This document shows, one piece after another, positions 34,679 to 46,450 of a DNA stretch of 64,000 nucleotides. Position 1 is the first letter of the stretch. Each line of letters begins with the position of its first letter. The notes beneath the pieces were generated by a model. That model saw only the letters and a list, made by a program, of their open reading frames with translations. It made no database searches and was not told where the DNA came from. This DNA is from Lathyrus oleraceus. Lineage: Eukaryota; Streptophyta; Magnoliopsida; Fabales; Fabaceae. The position numbers were made by a program, and so were the translations under genes. The DNA is taken from assembly GCF_024323335.1 (NCBI RefSeq), contig NC_066581.1, positions 440,411,816-440,475,815 of the forward strand, written 5' to 3'.

Positions 34679-35870
34679 TGTTGAAAAGTATATCTTCGGC
34701 AAATATTTTTATATCGTATCCACAGAGATTGGTTGATATTACCGCCGTTCTATAATCCAAATGTTGTAAGTTTAGAAAGTAACAAGGTTGTTTTGGTTGG
34801 AAAGTTAACTTGTGAGTAAATATCACTAAAAACAGTAAAATGGTTTAAATCTAATATAAAAGCTTGGCAAGATTGGAGTTCACTATTTCAAATGTTTATG
34901 CTTCCTTATGATAACTATATAGATTTAAGATTATTGATGATGTTCAAGTATCCTCTCAAAGTCATTTATGTCTAAATGATATTGTGATAATCACTATATT
35001 GATCCTTAGACGATCTCTCCACCTAACTATCAATATAGCAATCTTTAATGTTTAATACCAAAGAAGAGCAATGAATAAATCTATCTCTACAACTTATTCA
35101 CTACTTGAAAATTTGTTTTATGTCAAGACTCAAATAATCTCTCTCGACAACTACTCAAATCTGGTTTTCAACTTAGGGCAAAAACAGTATTCAATACATC
35201 AACAATCTTTATCATATATATAAATCAAATGGAATACATAAACATATGAGAATAGCTACTACCTCCAATCTTGACAAAGAGAGTTTAGCTCCTCATCACC
35301 ATTGTTACAAAGCAGAATGTTAAAGAAGAGAAAACTCTGTTTTCTCCCTTACAAAATATCTCAATCTGTGAATGATAATGAATGAATGTGAATAATGTGT
35401 TTTTCTCTCCTAAAAGAGTTGACATTTCCTTAATTGATCATTTCCATCCAAAGCAGAAAAGCTATCCCAAGGAAGACACCAAAATGGCAAAACCAACTGG
35501 CCTTCAAAACAACACTTTTGACCCAAAAATCAGTTTGCTGGATTCGCAGGGTTCGCGAGGCGAACTTTGTTCGCGGGGCGAACTGATGCTGTCTCATCCA
35601 GTTCGCGCGGCGAACTGAAGCTGCCTCAGTTTCCTTACTTTGCAAGCTTCATCCAAAATCTTCCATATTATGATGCTGCAATCCAAAGCTTTCTCACCCA
35701 AAAATTCTACAAAACTAATAGAAATGTGAAATAACTATTCAAAACAAAATAAATTAAACATAATTGCATTTATACGAATTAATAAGAATAAAAAGTGTGT
35801 AATTACATCAAAACTTGGTAAAAGGGACCAATAAAATGATATAAAAAGTAGTACTAATTGGTTCCTAACA
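34679..35870 (-). repeat. 5' LTR of the Athila-like element
   Basis: 1192 bp. It carries three hairpin repeats (35551-35616) where the 3' LTR has four, a difference of one 18-bp step. Confidence 0.9.
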
Positions 35871-36630
35871 GTTGACCACCTAAATAACAACCACAACTCC
35901 ATCCACTATCATTCTCCCCTTAAGGAAACTACTAACTTATACAATGATCCTTCCGGAAAAATAGGTCGGAAGTCTCCTAGATGAGAGGGGGAATTAAGCT
36001 TAGGGATCAGAGTCACAAATTAAGAAGCAAAATTACGAGGTAGAGATGCAAAATGATGGAATTTTTCAAACATGATCCCCAAATCAACTCTGTGGAGATT
36101 CCATAATTTTTAAAAAAGAAGTTAAAATCATATGGACCTGAGCTTTTACCACCCTCACACTAGGCCACTACCACATCGAACTCTCGTAGACTAAAGAGAG
36201 CCGATAAAGAGAGGTTATCATAAATCGAAAGGGAGCGGGAGACTACACCATACATACTAGGTTTATCAACACCATGTTCTTTAAAAATCTCAGTGAAATG
36301 ATTCACAAATTCTTGTCTAATGTTAAACACCCCTTCAATACAAACATCTCCAACTTTCAACACTAAAATAGCATTTCTTTCTAGTCGTACTCTTAACATA
36401 AGCATGAATGAAACTAGAATTAGCATCACCATCCTTAAGTCAGTTAGATCTAAGTCTCTAAATCTCTAAATTAATTGGGAGTCTTTAATCCTAAGAAAAG
36501 ACTACAAATCTATAATCGTTTTGGATCTAGTCTCAATCTCTCCATTGGATAACTCTAAGATTGTATAAAAAAATCAACCCAGTTAACTTCCTCTCTCAAC
36601 CTATCAATCCGGAAGTCAAGATTAAAAAAA
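35871..36630 (-). pseudogene. LINE fragment 1 of 3: linker before the reverse transcriptase
   Basis: Minus-strand translation gives NHFTEIFKEHGVDKPSMYGV (about 36310-36250) and SLSALFSLREFDVVVA. Further right are LKDGDANSSFIHAYVKS and LRIKDSQLI in another frame. These match the stretch between endonuclease and reverse transcriptase in plant L1-like elements. IVDGVVVV just right of the target duplication runs into LAKRSKK of fragment 2 when the Athila-like element is removed. No endonuclease is seen right of about 36630, so the LINE is probably 5'-truncated there. Confidence 0.8.
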
Positions 36631-38170
36631 TACATATCTTCTTATAAATCAAACAGTAATGATGATATTATACATTATTCAAGTTAATTCTATAATTTTA
36701 ATACAAAAATAAATACTTTATTATTAACGAAACAGTAATGATGATGTTATATATTATTCAACTTAATTCTATAATTTTAATGGTACATATTTTATCCTGT
36801 GAAATTCCAGAATGAAAAAATAAAAAATTAGATTTGTTTCTCTATAAAACTCATTGAATAATAATGAAATATTTCTCTTTTTTATGTATCCTTCTTAACC
36901 ACAAGAAGAACCCACGACCAAAGATTTTAAGTAATACATCCAACAGAAAAAGTCAACAAACAAGTGTTAGCATGCTCATGGAAACAACTATGTCTTTGGA
37001 AATTGACTGCTTCATTAATATGAGACTCACAATACCATATCGATAAATGGGTCAATCAACTTATCAGAAAGATAACTACCTCCTCATTATAACCATTTCA
37101 AATTTTACAACTATCTATGAATTTTTTTCTACTAATATACATCTACATATTTATTATATTCAACTAATTTAACTATATTAATAATATTTTAATAAATAAT
37201 TTTTATTATTATTAAAATCAATATAACTAATTAATTTTTGAGGTATTCAGAATTTAAATATGAGACCTAAAATAAAGAAATAAGAGAATGGATGAGCATT
37301 GAGAAACTAAAGTGGTAGGAACACTAATTTTGTTTACTCATTTTGATGATAAGGACTCACTCCAATATAAATTCTCAACTATATAAGTTGCTCAATGCAC
37401 TTTCATGTTTTCTGAAAAGCTAGTTCACATTAAAATGTAAGGTCAATTGCAACTCAAGTCAACACAGACTCAATTTGCAATACAGTTTAAAGTTAAAAAG
37501 AACAAAGAAACAAAAAATGTTTAAAATGATGCACAATATCATGTGACATAGGCATAGGACATGCAAAGTATATTCCATGATGGCAAATTTTTATAATTTG
37601 CAGGGAGCGGGAAATCATGTGACATAGGCATAAAACATGCAAAGTCTCGCTTGTCATAAATTTTTGGTACAAAATCTTTAACAGGTTTTTCAAAGGAAAA
37701 TGGGTTTTTACTGCAGTCACAAGTTCAGGCACCAGTGTTTCAAACAGATCATTTTACTCTTATAACTAACTGCATCACTAGATATCTCAAATGAGATTTT
37801 TAAAAACAGACAAGATAGAGAGAGAGTGCGTAAATAAACCAATAACAGAAAATCTAATCAAAATGGAGCTCAAGAAGCAATTGAATTAAAGTTAAATCAG
37901 AAAGTAACCAAAGTGGTTGGAATGTGTATAACTTGTCCAATAAATCCAAATTCCATGGTACAGAAGCTTGCTCAAAAGGCATAAAAAAAACTATGTTTCC
38001 CTTGTATGGTGTCCTCCGGTGCTTCTCCAATAGGATTTCGAAAATTGGATAAACAGAGTTTTGTGTCAATTTTCAAAATCTTACCAGCCTTTACTGAGGA
38101 TCCCTCTAATGAATGACCCAATGAATCATTCAATTAGTTCCAAAATTAAAGAAAACACCTGCATTCAGAT
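36631..38170. other. Intergenic DNA and 3' flank of the glycosyltransferase gene
   Basis: AT-rich, with two copies (36649-36702, 36727-36781) of a ~54-bp block with AAACAGTAATGATGAT. A duplicated TCATGTGACATAGGCATA..ACATGCAAAGT lies at 37541-37570 and 37615-37645. No further gene is seen. Roughly 37850-38170 should be the 3' untranslated region of the gene on the minus strand, but no polyadenylation site can be fixed. Confidence 0.45.
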
Positions 38171-40056
38171 TCAGCCACTTTCTCTTCTGCAGTTACCGGG
38201 TAACAAATACCTGTATCTATCTGCGTTATTTAATAAATACGAAGGAAGATGCACTGCAGAATAAGAATGGGGAATCGGTCCAAGTTTTCCAATGATCTCC
38301 TTAAATGTATACTCTTCAGGAAGCATGTCGAATAAGTCAGCACCTTTGCATATCACATTCTGGATCCGTTCAGGGTTCAAGTAACGAGGGAACCTCACCC
38401 GATCGTAGTGGCTGTAAGCTTTCATCTTAAACACAAATTCACTGATATGACGGAAACAGAAGCTGCAATGCCAGCCAGCATCCGATAGCAGTAGATCAGA
38501 CTGTCTATAGTGTGCATACCTTGTCTTGTCAGCCTGGTATCTGTGAATTGATGCTCTCCAACTTTTGTTGTCGAGAAAAAACTCGAAAGAGTACAAGTAA
38601 TTCCTCAGTTGAAGATGAAGAACCGGAGGGATTTCGTCGCACCATCTCAAGAGATTAATTGTGTGAGCACTAGGAATCTCATCAACATCAGACATTATCA
38701 AAAGATCGTCATCTTCAATGCCTGCTATCCTCAGAAGCTGATCCAACGCAACTCTTTGATACGCCTCCTCAATGAACGGATTTTCCTTTTTCCTGAACCT
38801 CCCAGCAATAACGCCATATGTCAGACGTGGCTCAACAAACGTGAACTTGCCCCTATTGCCCGCGTAAACCAACGGCTTGACGAACCCGGTAAACGTTGAG
38901 TTTGATTCCAGAAGCACATACTGTGTAACATAAGGATACATTTCTTTCCATCGGATAGTAAGCATTTCAACTTCATTGCTAAACAAAACCGCGTCAAAGA
39001 CACGCCTCGGCGATTCACGAATTCCCCACCCATGAAGTTTACAAAGAGACTCCATCGACACATTCTCGTGATAATAGTGAGGGATTTCATGAAATGGCTT
39101 CGGCGGAGATTCCCACAATGGTCTAAAAAAGTATGTAATTTTCTGCCCGTGCAAATAGATTAAAAAGACACCTATTGGGATGATAATAAACATAAACATG
39201 TAAGTCTTGAAGTCCAATCCTCGCAAAATACACTTCAGTCTCGACATGTTCAGTGCTGCCGGTGTTCCCTGCTGCATAGAAAATCAAAAATCTCTAAAGC
39301 CACAATATGACAACTTAATCATCAAATTGATTGTACAAAAATGACATCAAATTAAACCAAACACACAATCCAACCTAATCTAAAATACCAAACAGAATAG
39401 ACAAATATTAACAATAAAATCACATGAAAAAAAAGTTCAAGAAACCACATTCTCAATTATTTCATAAATTTCATATAAAATTACAAATGAAGAATAATCT
39501 AGAAAATAGGATTCATAATAACAGACACGGAGACAACAGAATTTAAATAAAATAACCATCATTCACCAAAACACATACAAAGAGTTTTAAAAAGGCAAAA
39601 ACATAGGGGAAAAGAAACAAAATTTAGAAATAGAAAACCCTAATTATAATTCCAAATAGAAAACCTACACTTCAAGCCTCATAGGCTAAAAAACTTGAAA
39701 AAAACACAATGGCCTATCCGTTAAAAGATAAACCCAGAACCCAACAACAATCTGTAAATTCAAAACAACAATAGATAAATAATCAAACATCAATACACAT
39801 AGATAAAGGGGGAAAATGAAGAAGATAATTTCCTCCTTCAATTAATTTTTTTTTTAAAACTCAATTGAAATTATATCAAATTTGAATTGGATTCTGAAAA
39901 AAAAAATAAACTTAACACAAACCCAGAAAAAAAACAGAAAAAAAACTCTGTTTTGCACTGAAAACAAACTCAACCACAGAAACACATAAACCTTAACCAA
40001 TATTTTTATAAACAAAAAAAAACATTTTATTAGTAGAGTAGAGACTGAAATTACAA

Positions 40057-40099
<43 letters not shown>

Positions 40100-40169
40100 T
40101 TAATACCTCTCCACAAACATCCTCGCAGATATCATCAGTCTTCTTCGAAATATAATACCCCTCAGACAT
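38171..40169 (-). CDS. Family 17 glycosyltransferase (beta-1,4-N-acetylglucosaminyltransferase-like), two exons
   Basis: Exon 1 is 40107-40169 (21 codons, [20 protein letters not shown]), and exon 2 is 38171-39271. The joined product is 387 residues. A donor GAG|GTATTA and an acceptor CTATGCAG|CAGGG join in phase 0. Both exons resemble the plant GT17 family, including the tiny conserved exon 1. Residues about 45-61 form one membrane segment ([17 protein letters not shown]) after a short cytosolic tail, giving a type II Golgi topology. The catalytic part contains [30 protein letters not shown] and the metal-binding Asp-Val-Asp in [10 protein letters not shown] (216-218). It ends [11 protein letters not shown], as family members do. 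The fold is that of GlcNAc transferases like MGAT3; the plant acceptor is not established. No frame break is seen and the gene is probably functional. ATG at 39277 is a minor alternative start, overlapping the acceptor. Confidence 0.93.
39272..40106 (-). other. Intron of the glycosyltransferase gene
   Basis: 835 bp, GT-AG, AT-rich. The acceptor reads TGCAGCAG, a tandem NAGNAG site: use of the second AG would remove one Gln codon. Confidence 0.85.
40057..40099. repeat. (AAT)n microsatellite beside the splice donor
   Basis: About 14 units, ending 7 bases inside the intron from the donor at 40106/40105. Confidence 0.95.
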
Positions 40170-41005
40170 GGCGAAGAAGAATCCAGAAAGAAAGAAAAAA
40201 CAAAACCAAAAGTTTATGTTTTTTTTATGTGTTTGGGTATACGAAAAGATGGAAAGAAAGAAAAAAAGTAAAAGTTTGGAATTGGGTGGCAAAAGAAAGT
40301 AAAAAACCTAAACCCAGTGACGATCGATGTTATGTTTGAGGGTTATATTGAGTTTTGATTCGTATTGTGAAATGGAAATTGGAATGGTAAATGTGAATTG
40401 TAACGCCAATTATAGCCGTTTAGTGTGCGACGATACAATCGAATGAAACTATCTTCACGCTTCCGTAGGGATACTATAACCTCCTTCACTATTTTTTGGC
40501 CTAAATTCACTATCTATTCTACTTACTACAAACGATTATTTCTTATTTCTTTATAAAAACAAAATGAATATTCATTTATTTCTTTTTTTTATACACAAAT
40601 AATAATTAATTACTTTAATAAACATGATCTCTATAAAGAAATTTTACTCTTCCAGAAACTATCAATCTGCTAAATAGTTAGTCGTTTTAAAATATAAATA
40701 TAATTTAATAAAAATCATTTGCATGTTCTATTTTCCCAAACAAAAAGAATAATAATTTATAAAAAAAATAAAATATGCATTTGTTTCTATAAAATTATTT
40801 TATATTTTCAGCCGACGTATTTTATTAAATCATAAAATATTTTTAAATTATAAGTATAACCGGATCAAATAATATTTTTTATTGAATGACTCTGAAAATA
40901 TTTACTTATTAGTGTCCATTAAACTCCAGTTTATTTTTCAAAAAATTATAATTTATAATAAATGAAATTAATTGTTATATATTTTTAATATAAAATATTT
41001 TAAAC
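40170..41005 (-). promoter_or_regulatory. 5' flank and probable promoter of the glycosyltransferase gene
   Basis: The purine-rich plus strand at 40170-40300 (CTTTC-rich on the coding strand) looks like a 5' untranslated leader. A weak TATA-like CTATAATTG lies at 40415-40407 on the minus strand. From 40530 rightward the DNA is very AT-rich with no motif. Transcription start is not determinable here. Confidence 0.35.
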
Positions 41006-41589
41006 TTAAATGCATTTTTAGTCTCTCCAATTTAAAAAATTTTAACTTTTAATTTTTCATTTTAAAACTCAATTTTTTGATCTTAAGCTTTATAGCATTT
41101 GGAATTTGATTAGGCCCCTTCAATTTTGAAGATGTGCCCTAGTAATTAAAAAAATATTTTAATGAATTATAAATATTGACTAGCATAATTTATTATTTAA
41201 TAGTTTTTATAAATATATTAATAATTAATTTTTTTAAAATTAATTATTAATGAATATAAGTTTTTAAAATAATCTTTTTTTATCTTATCACTTTTTTTCA
41301 ATCCACGGTAAATATTATCAATTATTTGAATAAGTTATATAAACGATAAATAAAACTCTAACAATACCAATATGAGACTAACATTATATAAGCAATGCAA
41401 GAGTTCTTAAATCTAACACATGACGTTGTGTTTCATTACAAAATCTTATAAAGTTCAATGTGTTCAAAACATTAGGGGAATGAATGTATGTCTTTCGTTC
41501 ACTTGTATTAATTCATTCATGTTTCAATATTTGGAAATTTTAATGAAAAATGTATGTGCAATCTCGACAATTTTTTCTTGACGCGTCGT

Positions 41590-42200
41590 GAATCATGATA
41601 GTCACCCTACTTCCCAATTTTCCATTATCCAATGAAGCTACCAACTCATGTCAATCTTCCCAATTTTTCATTATCCAATGAAGCTACCAACTCATGTCAA
41701 TCATTATAACCAACGTTCCATAGATCATCCAACACAAATAAAAATCTTCTACACTTCAACTTTAGCTTTAATTCAAGTCGAAGATAATCAAAATCATTAT
41801 CCTGGTAAGTTAATGAATCTACGTATGCAAGTAGAGTTTTTATTACTCTCACAATATCAAAATCTATTCACATTTTCAAATCAAAATGTTCATTAACTTC
41901 TTTACCATTGTAATTTAGTCCAGCAATTGTAGTTTTACCAATCCCTGCAACACCTAAAGAGTAATCACACCTAGATTCGTGCCATTATCTGACAATAATA
42001 TATTCATCAATTTGTCTTTATCATCCTTCCTATCAACTATGAATGATTCATTTAAAATTGAATATGAACAACTGCACATGAACGAATTATGCTCTGCATC
42101 CATTGTTTGACTTTGGGATTGAAGAACGGCTTATGCTTTGCATCAAAAAAACTGAATGAAGAGTCAAAAGCGATGTTTCGAACACAGTGAACTTTAGGAG
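41590..42200 (-). pseudogene. CC-NBS-LRR resistance-gene fragment (NB-ARC part)
   Basis: Minus-strand translations show, in order, KVKQWMQS (end of the coiled-coil domain) and ILNESFIVDRKDDKDKLMNI. The P-loop GVAGIGKTTIA follows (41953-41921), then EVNEHFDLKM (RNBS-A), and RRFLFVLDDLWN (kinase 2, about 41750-41714). SRVTIMIHDASRKN corresponds to RNBS-B. The order and wording are those of legume CNL proteins, intracellular immune receptors. It is dead: a shift precedes the P-loop, stops follow RNBS-A and kinase 2, a 46-bp duplication lies after kinase 2, and the rest of NB-ARC and all LRRs are missing. Confidence 0.82.
41610..41702. repeat. 46-bp tandem duplication in the NBS fragment
   Basis: CTTCCCAATTTTCCATTATCC...CTCATGTCAAT occurs twice in direct succession with one base changed. 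Confidence 0.9.
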
Positions 42201-42784
42201 ATTCAACTTCCGGCTTGTGATGTAATTGATAAATGAATTACTCCAAAAAGATTAATGGAAGAATACTCTATTTTGCATCCCCCGATGAAGTGTTCTTATT
42301 AAGAACCAACTCATTTGCAAGTTTTGTGATGAAAGACATGCATCATTAATTAGATTTAAGAGCTCTAGCATTGCTGATATAATGTTAATCCCATGTTAGT
42401 ATTGTTAGAGTTTTATTTATTGTTTATATAGTTTATTTAAATAATTGATAATGTCTACTTGTGGGTTGAAAAGTAGTCAGAGTGAATTGGGCCCAAACCC
42501 AAAAAAAATTTAAAAAAACTTATATTCATTAATAATTAGTTTCGAAAACAACTTAATTATTAATATATCTATAAAAAATATTAAATAATAAATTATCCTA
42601 GTCAATATTTCTAACTCATTAAAAATAATTTGTTTGTTTAATTACAATTGTCACGTCGGTAAAATTGAAAGGGGTCAAACAAATCTCTAAGTGATATAAA
42701 GTTTAGAAATAAAAAACCTGAGTTTTAAAATGGAAGAAATAAAAATTAAAAATCTTTAAACTAGAGGATACAAAATACATTTAA

Positions 42785-43456
42785 ATTAATATTATAAAGG
42801 TAATTTAATAAAAAATAATATTATTTATATAATCAATTAAAATTCTTATATTTGTCGTATTTTTAAAAATAAAAATATGCTTTTGACGGATGTGTTTAAA
42901 AATGTGGTTGAAAGTTCAGTGCATATTTCATTTTCTTTAATAATAAATAAAATATAGTAAAATAATATATAAGATAAAATCAAAGTAAAGAAATTGTTGG
43001 GCTTTAATTTAAGCTTGAATATATAAAAACATGTTGGACTTTTCTTTTCCCATGACTAAATTCCACGTCACAGTTTTTTCAGAAAAACCAAAATCCACAT
43101 CATATTCTAACTTGAAGCCCTTGAAAATGAAACGGTCTTTCTTTATGGTCATTGATAATGGTATCCCATGTTAACAAGGAAATGGATTTTCAAATTATAT
43201 TATCGGTTATTAAATAATTGTTAATAAAATAAGATTAAATGTGTATTTGTTCAAAAACAATAAAGTCATAAATAATAAATAAATAAATAAAAACGCATTG
43301 TTTTAAATTCTTTGGAATACACACAATTAAATTTTGAGTATGTTAACGAGTTTTTTAAAATTAAAAATTTGAATACTATAAACACTAAGAGACTTTTCAT
43401 TGTTATTTGTTTTTTTTTTCAAACAAAATTAAAAATTCTAAAACCTTGTTTGCAAT

Positions 43457-43458
<2 letters not shown>
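42785..43458. other. Unassigned AT-rich DNA
   Basis: No coding motif on either strand. Confidence 0.3.

Positions 43459-43487
<29 letters not shown>
43459..43487. repeat. (TA)n microsatellite
   Basis: About 14 uninterrupted units. Confidence 0.9.
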
Positions 43488-43490
<3 letters not shown>

Positions 43491-43495
43491 GAAAA

Positions 43496-43748
43496 TGATA
43501 TTTTTATGTGAGAATCTGAGAATAAAGAATTAATCTGAACCATTATATTAAAATAAATGAGTGAGATTAAAATATCACCTAAAGGAATAATGTGTCATTT
43601 TTAATCTCAATCAAATTTCTCTCTCTTTCATTATTAAAATAAATTACTTGTATTAAAATATTATATTTTTTATTATTAAAATTCTCTCACCTCTCACCCA
43701 TTTATTTAAATCTAATGGTTGATATTCATTCTTATAATTTCACATAAG
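43496..43748. mobile_element. MITE-like inverted repeat (family A)
   Basis: TATGTGAGAATCTGAGAATAA..AACCATTATATT.AAATAAATGAGTGAG at the left matches the reverse complement of the right end (CTTATGTGAAATTATAAGAATGA..AACCATTAGATTTAAATAAATGGGTGAG). It has no coding content. A shorter relative lies at 44208-44357. Confidence 0.6.
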
Positions 43749-44112
43749 GTGTCAAACTTAATAAAATGACACTTCCGATAATTTTAAATCACACATCATA
43801 TGACAAAATCCATTGTTGGATTGAAAACTATTATTATATAGATCATGCCTATAAAATTTAATATCATTCAAAAATCATTGATATGTTAACGAGATTCATT
43901 TAAATTAACGTCTAACAAAACTTTAAAAAAACCGTTAATTTTGATCCTTCTCTTTGACATATCAAATGTTTCTCGATTGATGTTAAATTTTATATAGATG
44001 ATCTATGTGATAATATCTTTTAATTCAACGGAAGATATTTTTTATACGAATATACGGTAAAGAGTTATTGGTGGTGTTATATTACTAGATTTGACATCTT
44101 GAAGTCATTTAA
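43749..44112. mobile_element. Hairpin MITE, diverged copy (family B)
   Basis: The left half (GTGTCAAACTTAATAAAATGACA..) and the reverse complement of the right half (GATGTCAAATCTAGTAATATAACA..) align over about 170 bp each. It is the same family as the better copy at 44468-44878. Confidence 0.7.
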
Positions 44113-44118
44113 TCCTGA

Positions 44119-44120
<2 letters not shown>

Positions 44121-44207
<87 letters not shown>
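44121..44207. repeat. (TA)n microsatellite
   Basis: About 43 units between two MITE-like segments. Confidence 0.95.
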
Positions 44208-45105
<898 letters not shown>

Positions 45106-46450
45106 TTCATGAATTTATGGTTTGCTTCCCTGGAAATCGCACTTACATCCCTGAACCACCAATGCACAAAGAAAAAACCATCATCTGGACTTCCTAGATA
45201 CTAATTACTTTTTCCATCTCTCGTAATGTTCATGAATTTTTGGGTCCTTTACCCATATCTTCTGTAAAACCTGCTAAGTTAAGCAATTTTTTCCCTTGTT
45301 TTCCCTACTGTAAACATCATGCCTTTAAGAACACAGCCTTTGAGTTAGGGTTTATAGATTTACCCCACTGTGTATTTCGTTCCTCTCTTTCTACGAATAA
45401 TGAATCTTATCTTAATTGGTTGAACCAAGTGGAAAAGAAGAAAAGACAAATCTGGAAAGACCACAGTCACCTGATTAAGGAGGTCTTTGACTCTGGGCCT
45501 ATTGCTTTTCTCACATTTTGATTATCCTTGTTCATCTTTTGTTCCAATTTCATTTAAATAGCTAAGAAATTCATTTTTTTTAGCGACCCATATTCATGAA
45601 GGGCATAGCGTCTGCCTTAATAAACTGATATTGGGTTCTCTTATGAGTATTTAGGGCTTGCTTCTCTTGAACTAAAATCCATAACCAATTCAGAAAGGAA
45701 CCTCTTGATCTTTGGCCCTATATGGCTCTTACAACTCTGACTTAATGCCACTTTTGAACCCTCTTTGAAGGTTACCATCCCATCCAATTTATCAAGACAA
45801 GTTGAAGGTACCAAGCTCGCTTTGTTTCCCATAAAATGTTGGTTTGTCAACGAAATAAGCTTTCACCAAATATTTATTTATGTGCGTGAATTGTACAACA
45901 TCGTCTCGATTATGGCATCATTTTTCAATCGAGGCCATGTACCATATTGGTTTAGAAGATAATTCTCAACTTCTTCGCCTGAGCACCATTCTAAAACCCT
46001 TGATATTTGGGTATCTTTCCTCAAACCTAATATTCTGTCGACCAAAATTTCGAAGGGGAAACCTAACCTGGGTCTCATTAGTTATCGGCCAAACTTGGCA
46101 GCTAGATAATTCAGCTTTAGCAAATTCTTACCTAAGTCTCTTTTTATCCATAAAGAGGAAATATGTTTGTCCAACACCACACTGTCGGACATGGAATATC
46201 AAGCATGTTTAGAATTTAATACCCAAGAAGTCATTAATCTAACACCTTTTGAATTTCAAGCTTCTTATTTATGTACAAAAGGAAATTTAAAGAATGGTGG
46301 ACAACATATCACAAAGATTTTTCTGTTGATCACTTAACTTTGCTACAATGTTTAACTAAATCTTTTTCCTCTTTACATAAACAGAAGAAGAAAGGTTGAG
46401 GTATGTGCATCAGTGAGATTCGGTCTTTTCAACATTACTTTGAGACTGTG

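Larger units (their letters stand above)
20670..35870 (-). mobile_element. Athila-like Ty3 LTR element (non-autonomous), inserted in the LINE
   Basis: Terminal repeats 20670-21879 and 34679-35870 start TGTTGAAAAG and end CCTAACA. The flanking 5-bp duplication GTTGA is at 20665-20669 and 35871-35875. On the minus strand the order is 5' LTR, tRNA-Asp primer site, gag, protease, a short reverse transcriptase remnant, a long 3' untranslated region with hairpin repeats, polypurine tract and 3' LTR. Most of reverse transcriptase and all RNase H and integrase are missing. I count about 14 substitutions and an 18-bp indel between the LTRs. A chromovirus at 26008-34234 splits gag; without it the element is about 7 kb. 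Confidence 0.9.
41006..42784. mobile_element. Element with ~415/433-bp terminal inverted repeats around a resistance-gene fragment
   Basis: The left arm 41006-41420 and the reverse complement of 42352-42784 align over almost their whole length. Both start TTTAAATG(C/T)ATTTT, then pass TTTTAAAACTCA, AATATTGACTAG.ATAATTT, ATTAATGAATATAAGTTTTT and AAAACTCTAACAATACCAA in the same order. The core (41421-42351) has no transposase and instead holds an antisense NBS fragment. The arms differ by roughly 15-20 percent. I could not find a convincing target duplication, so the superfamily is open; long arms plus captured gene DNA recall Pack-MULEs. Confidence 0.75.

Noticed and set aside
41590..42200. 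Functional resistance gene
   Set aside because: Frames are broken around the P-loop and after kinase 2, and no LRR region is present.
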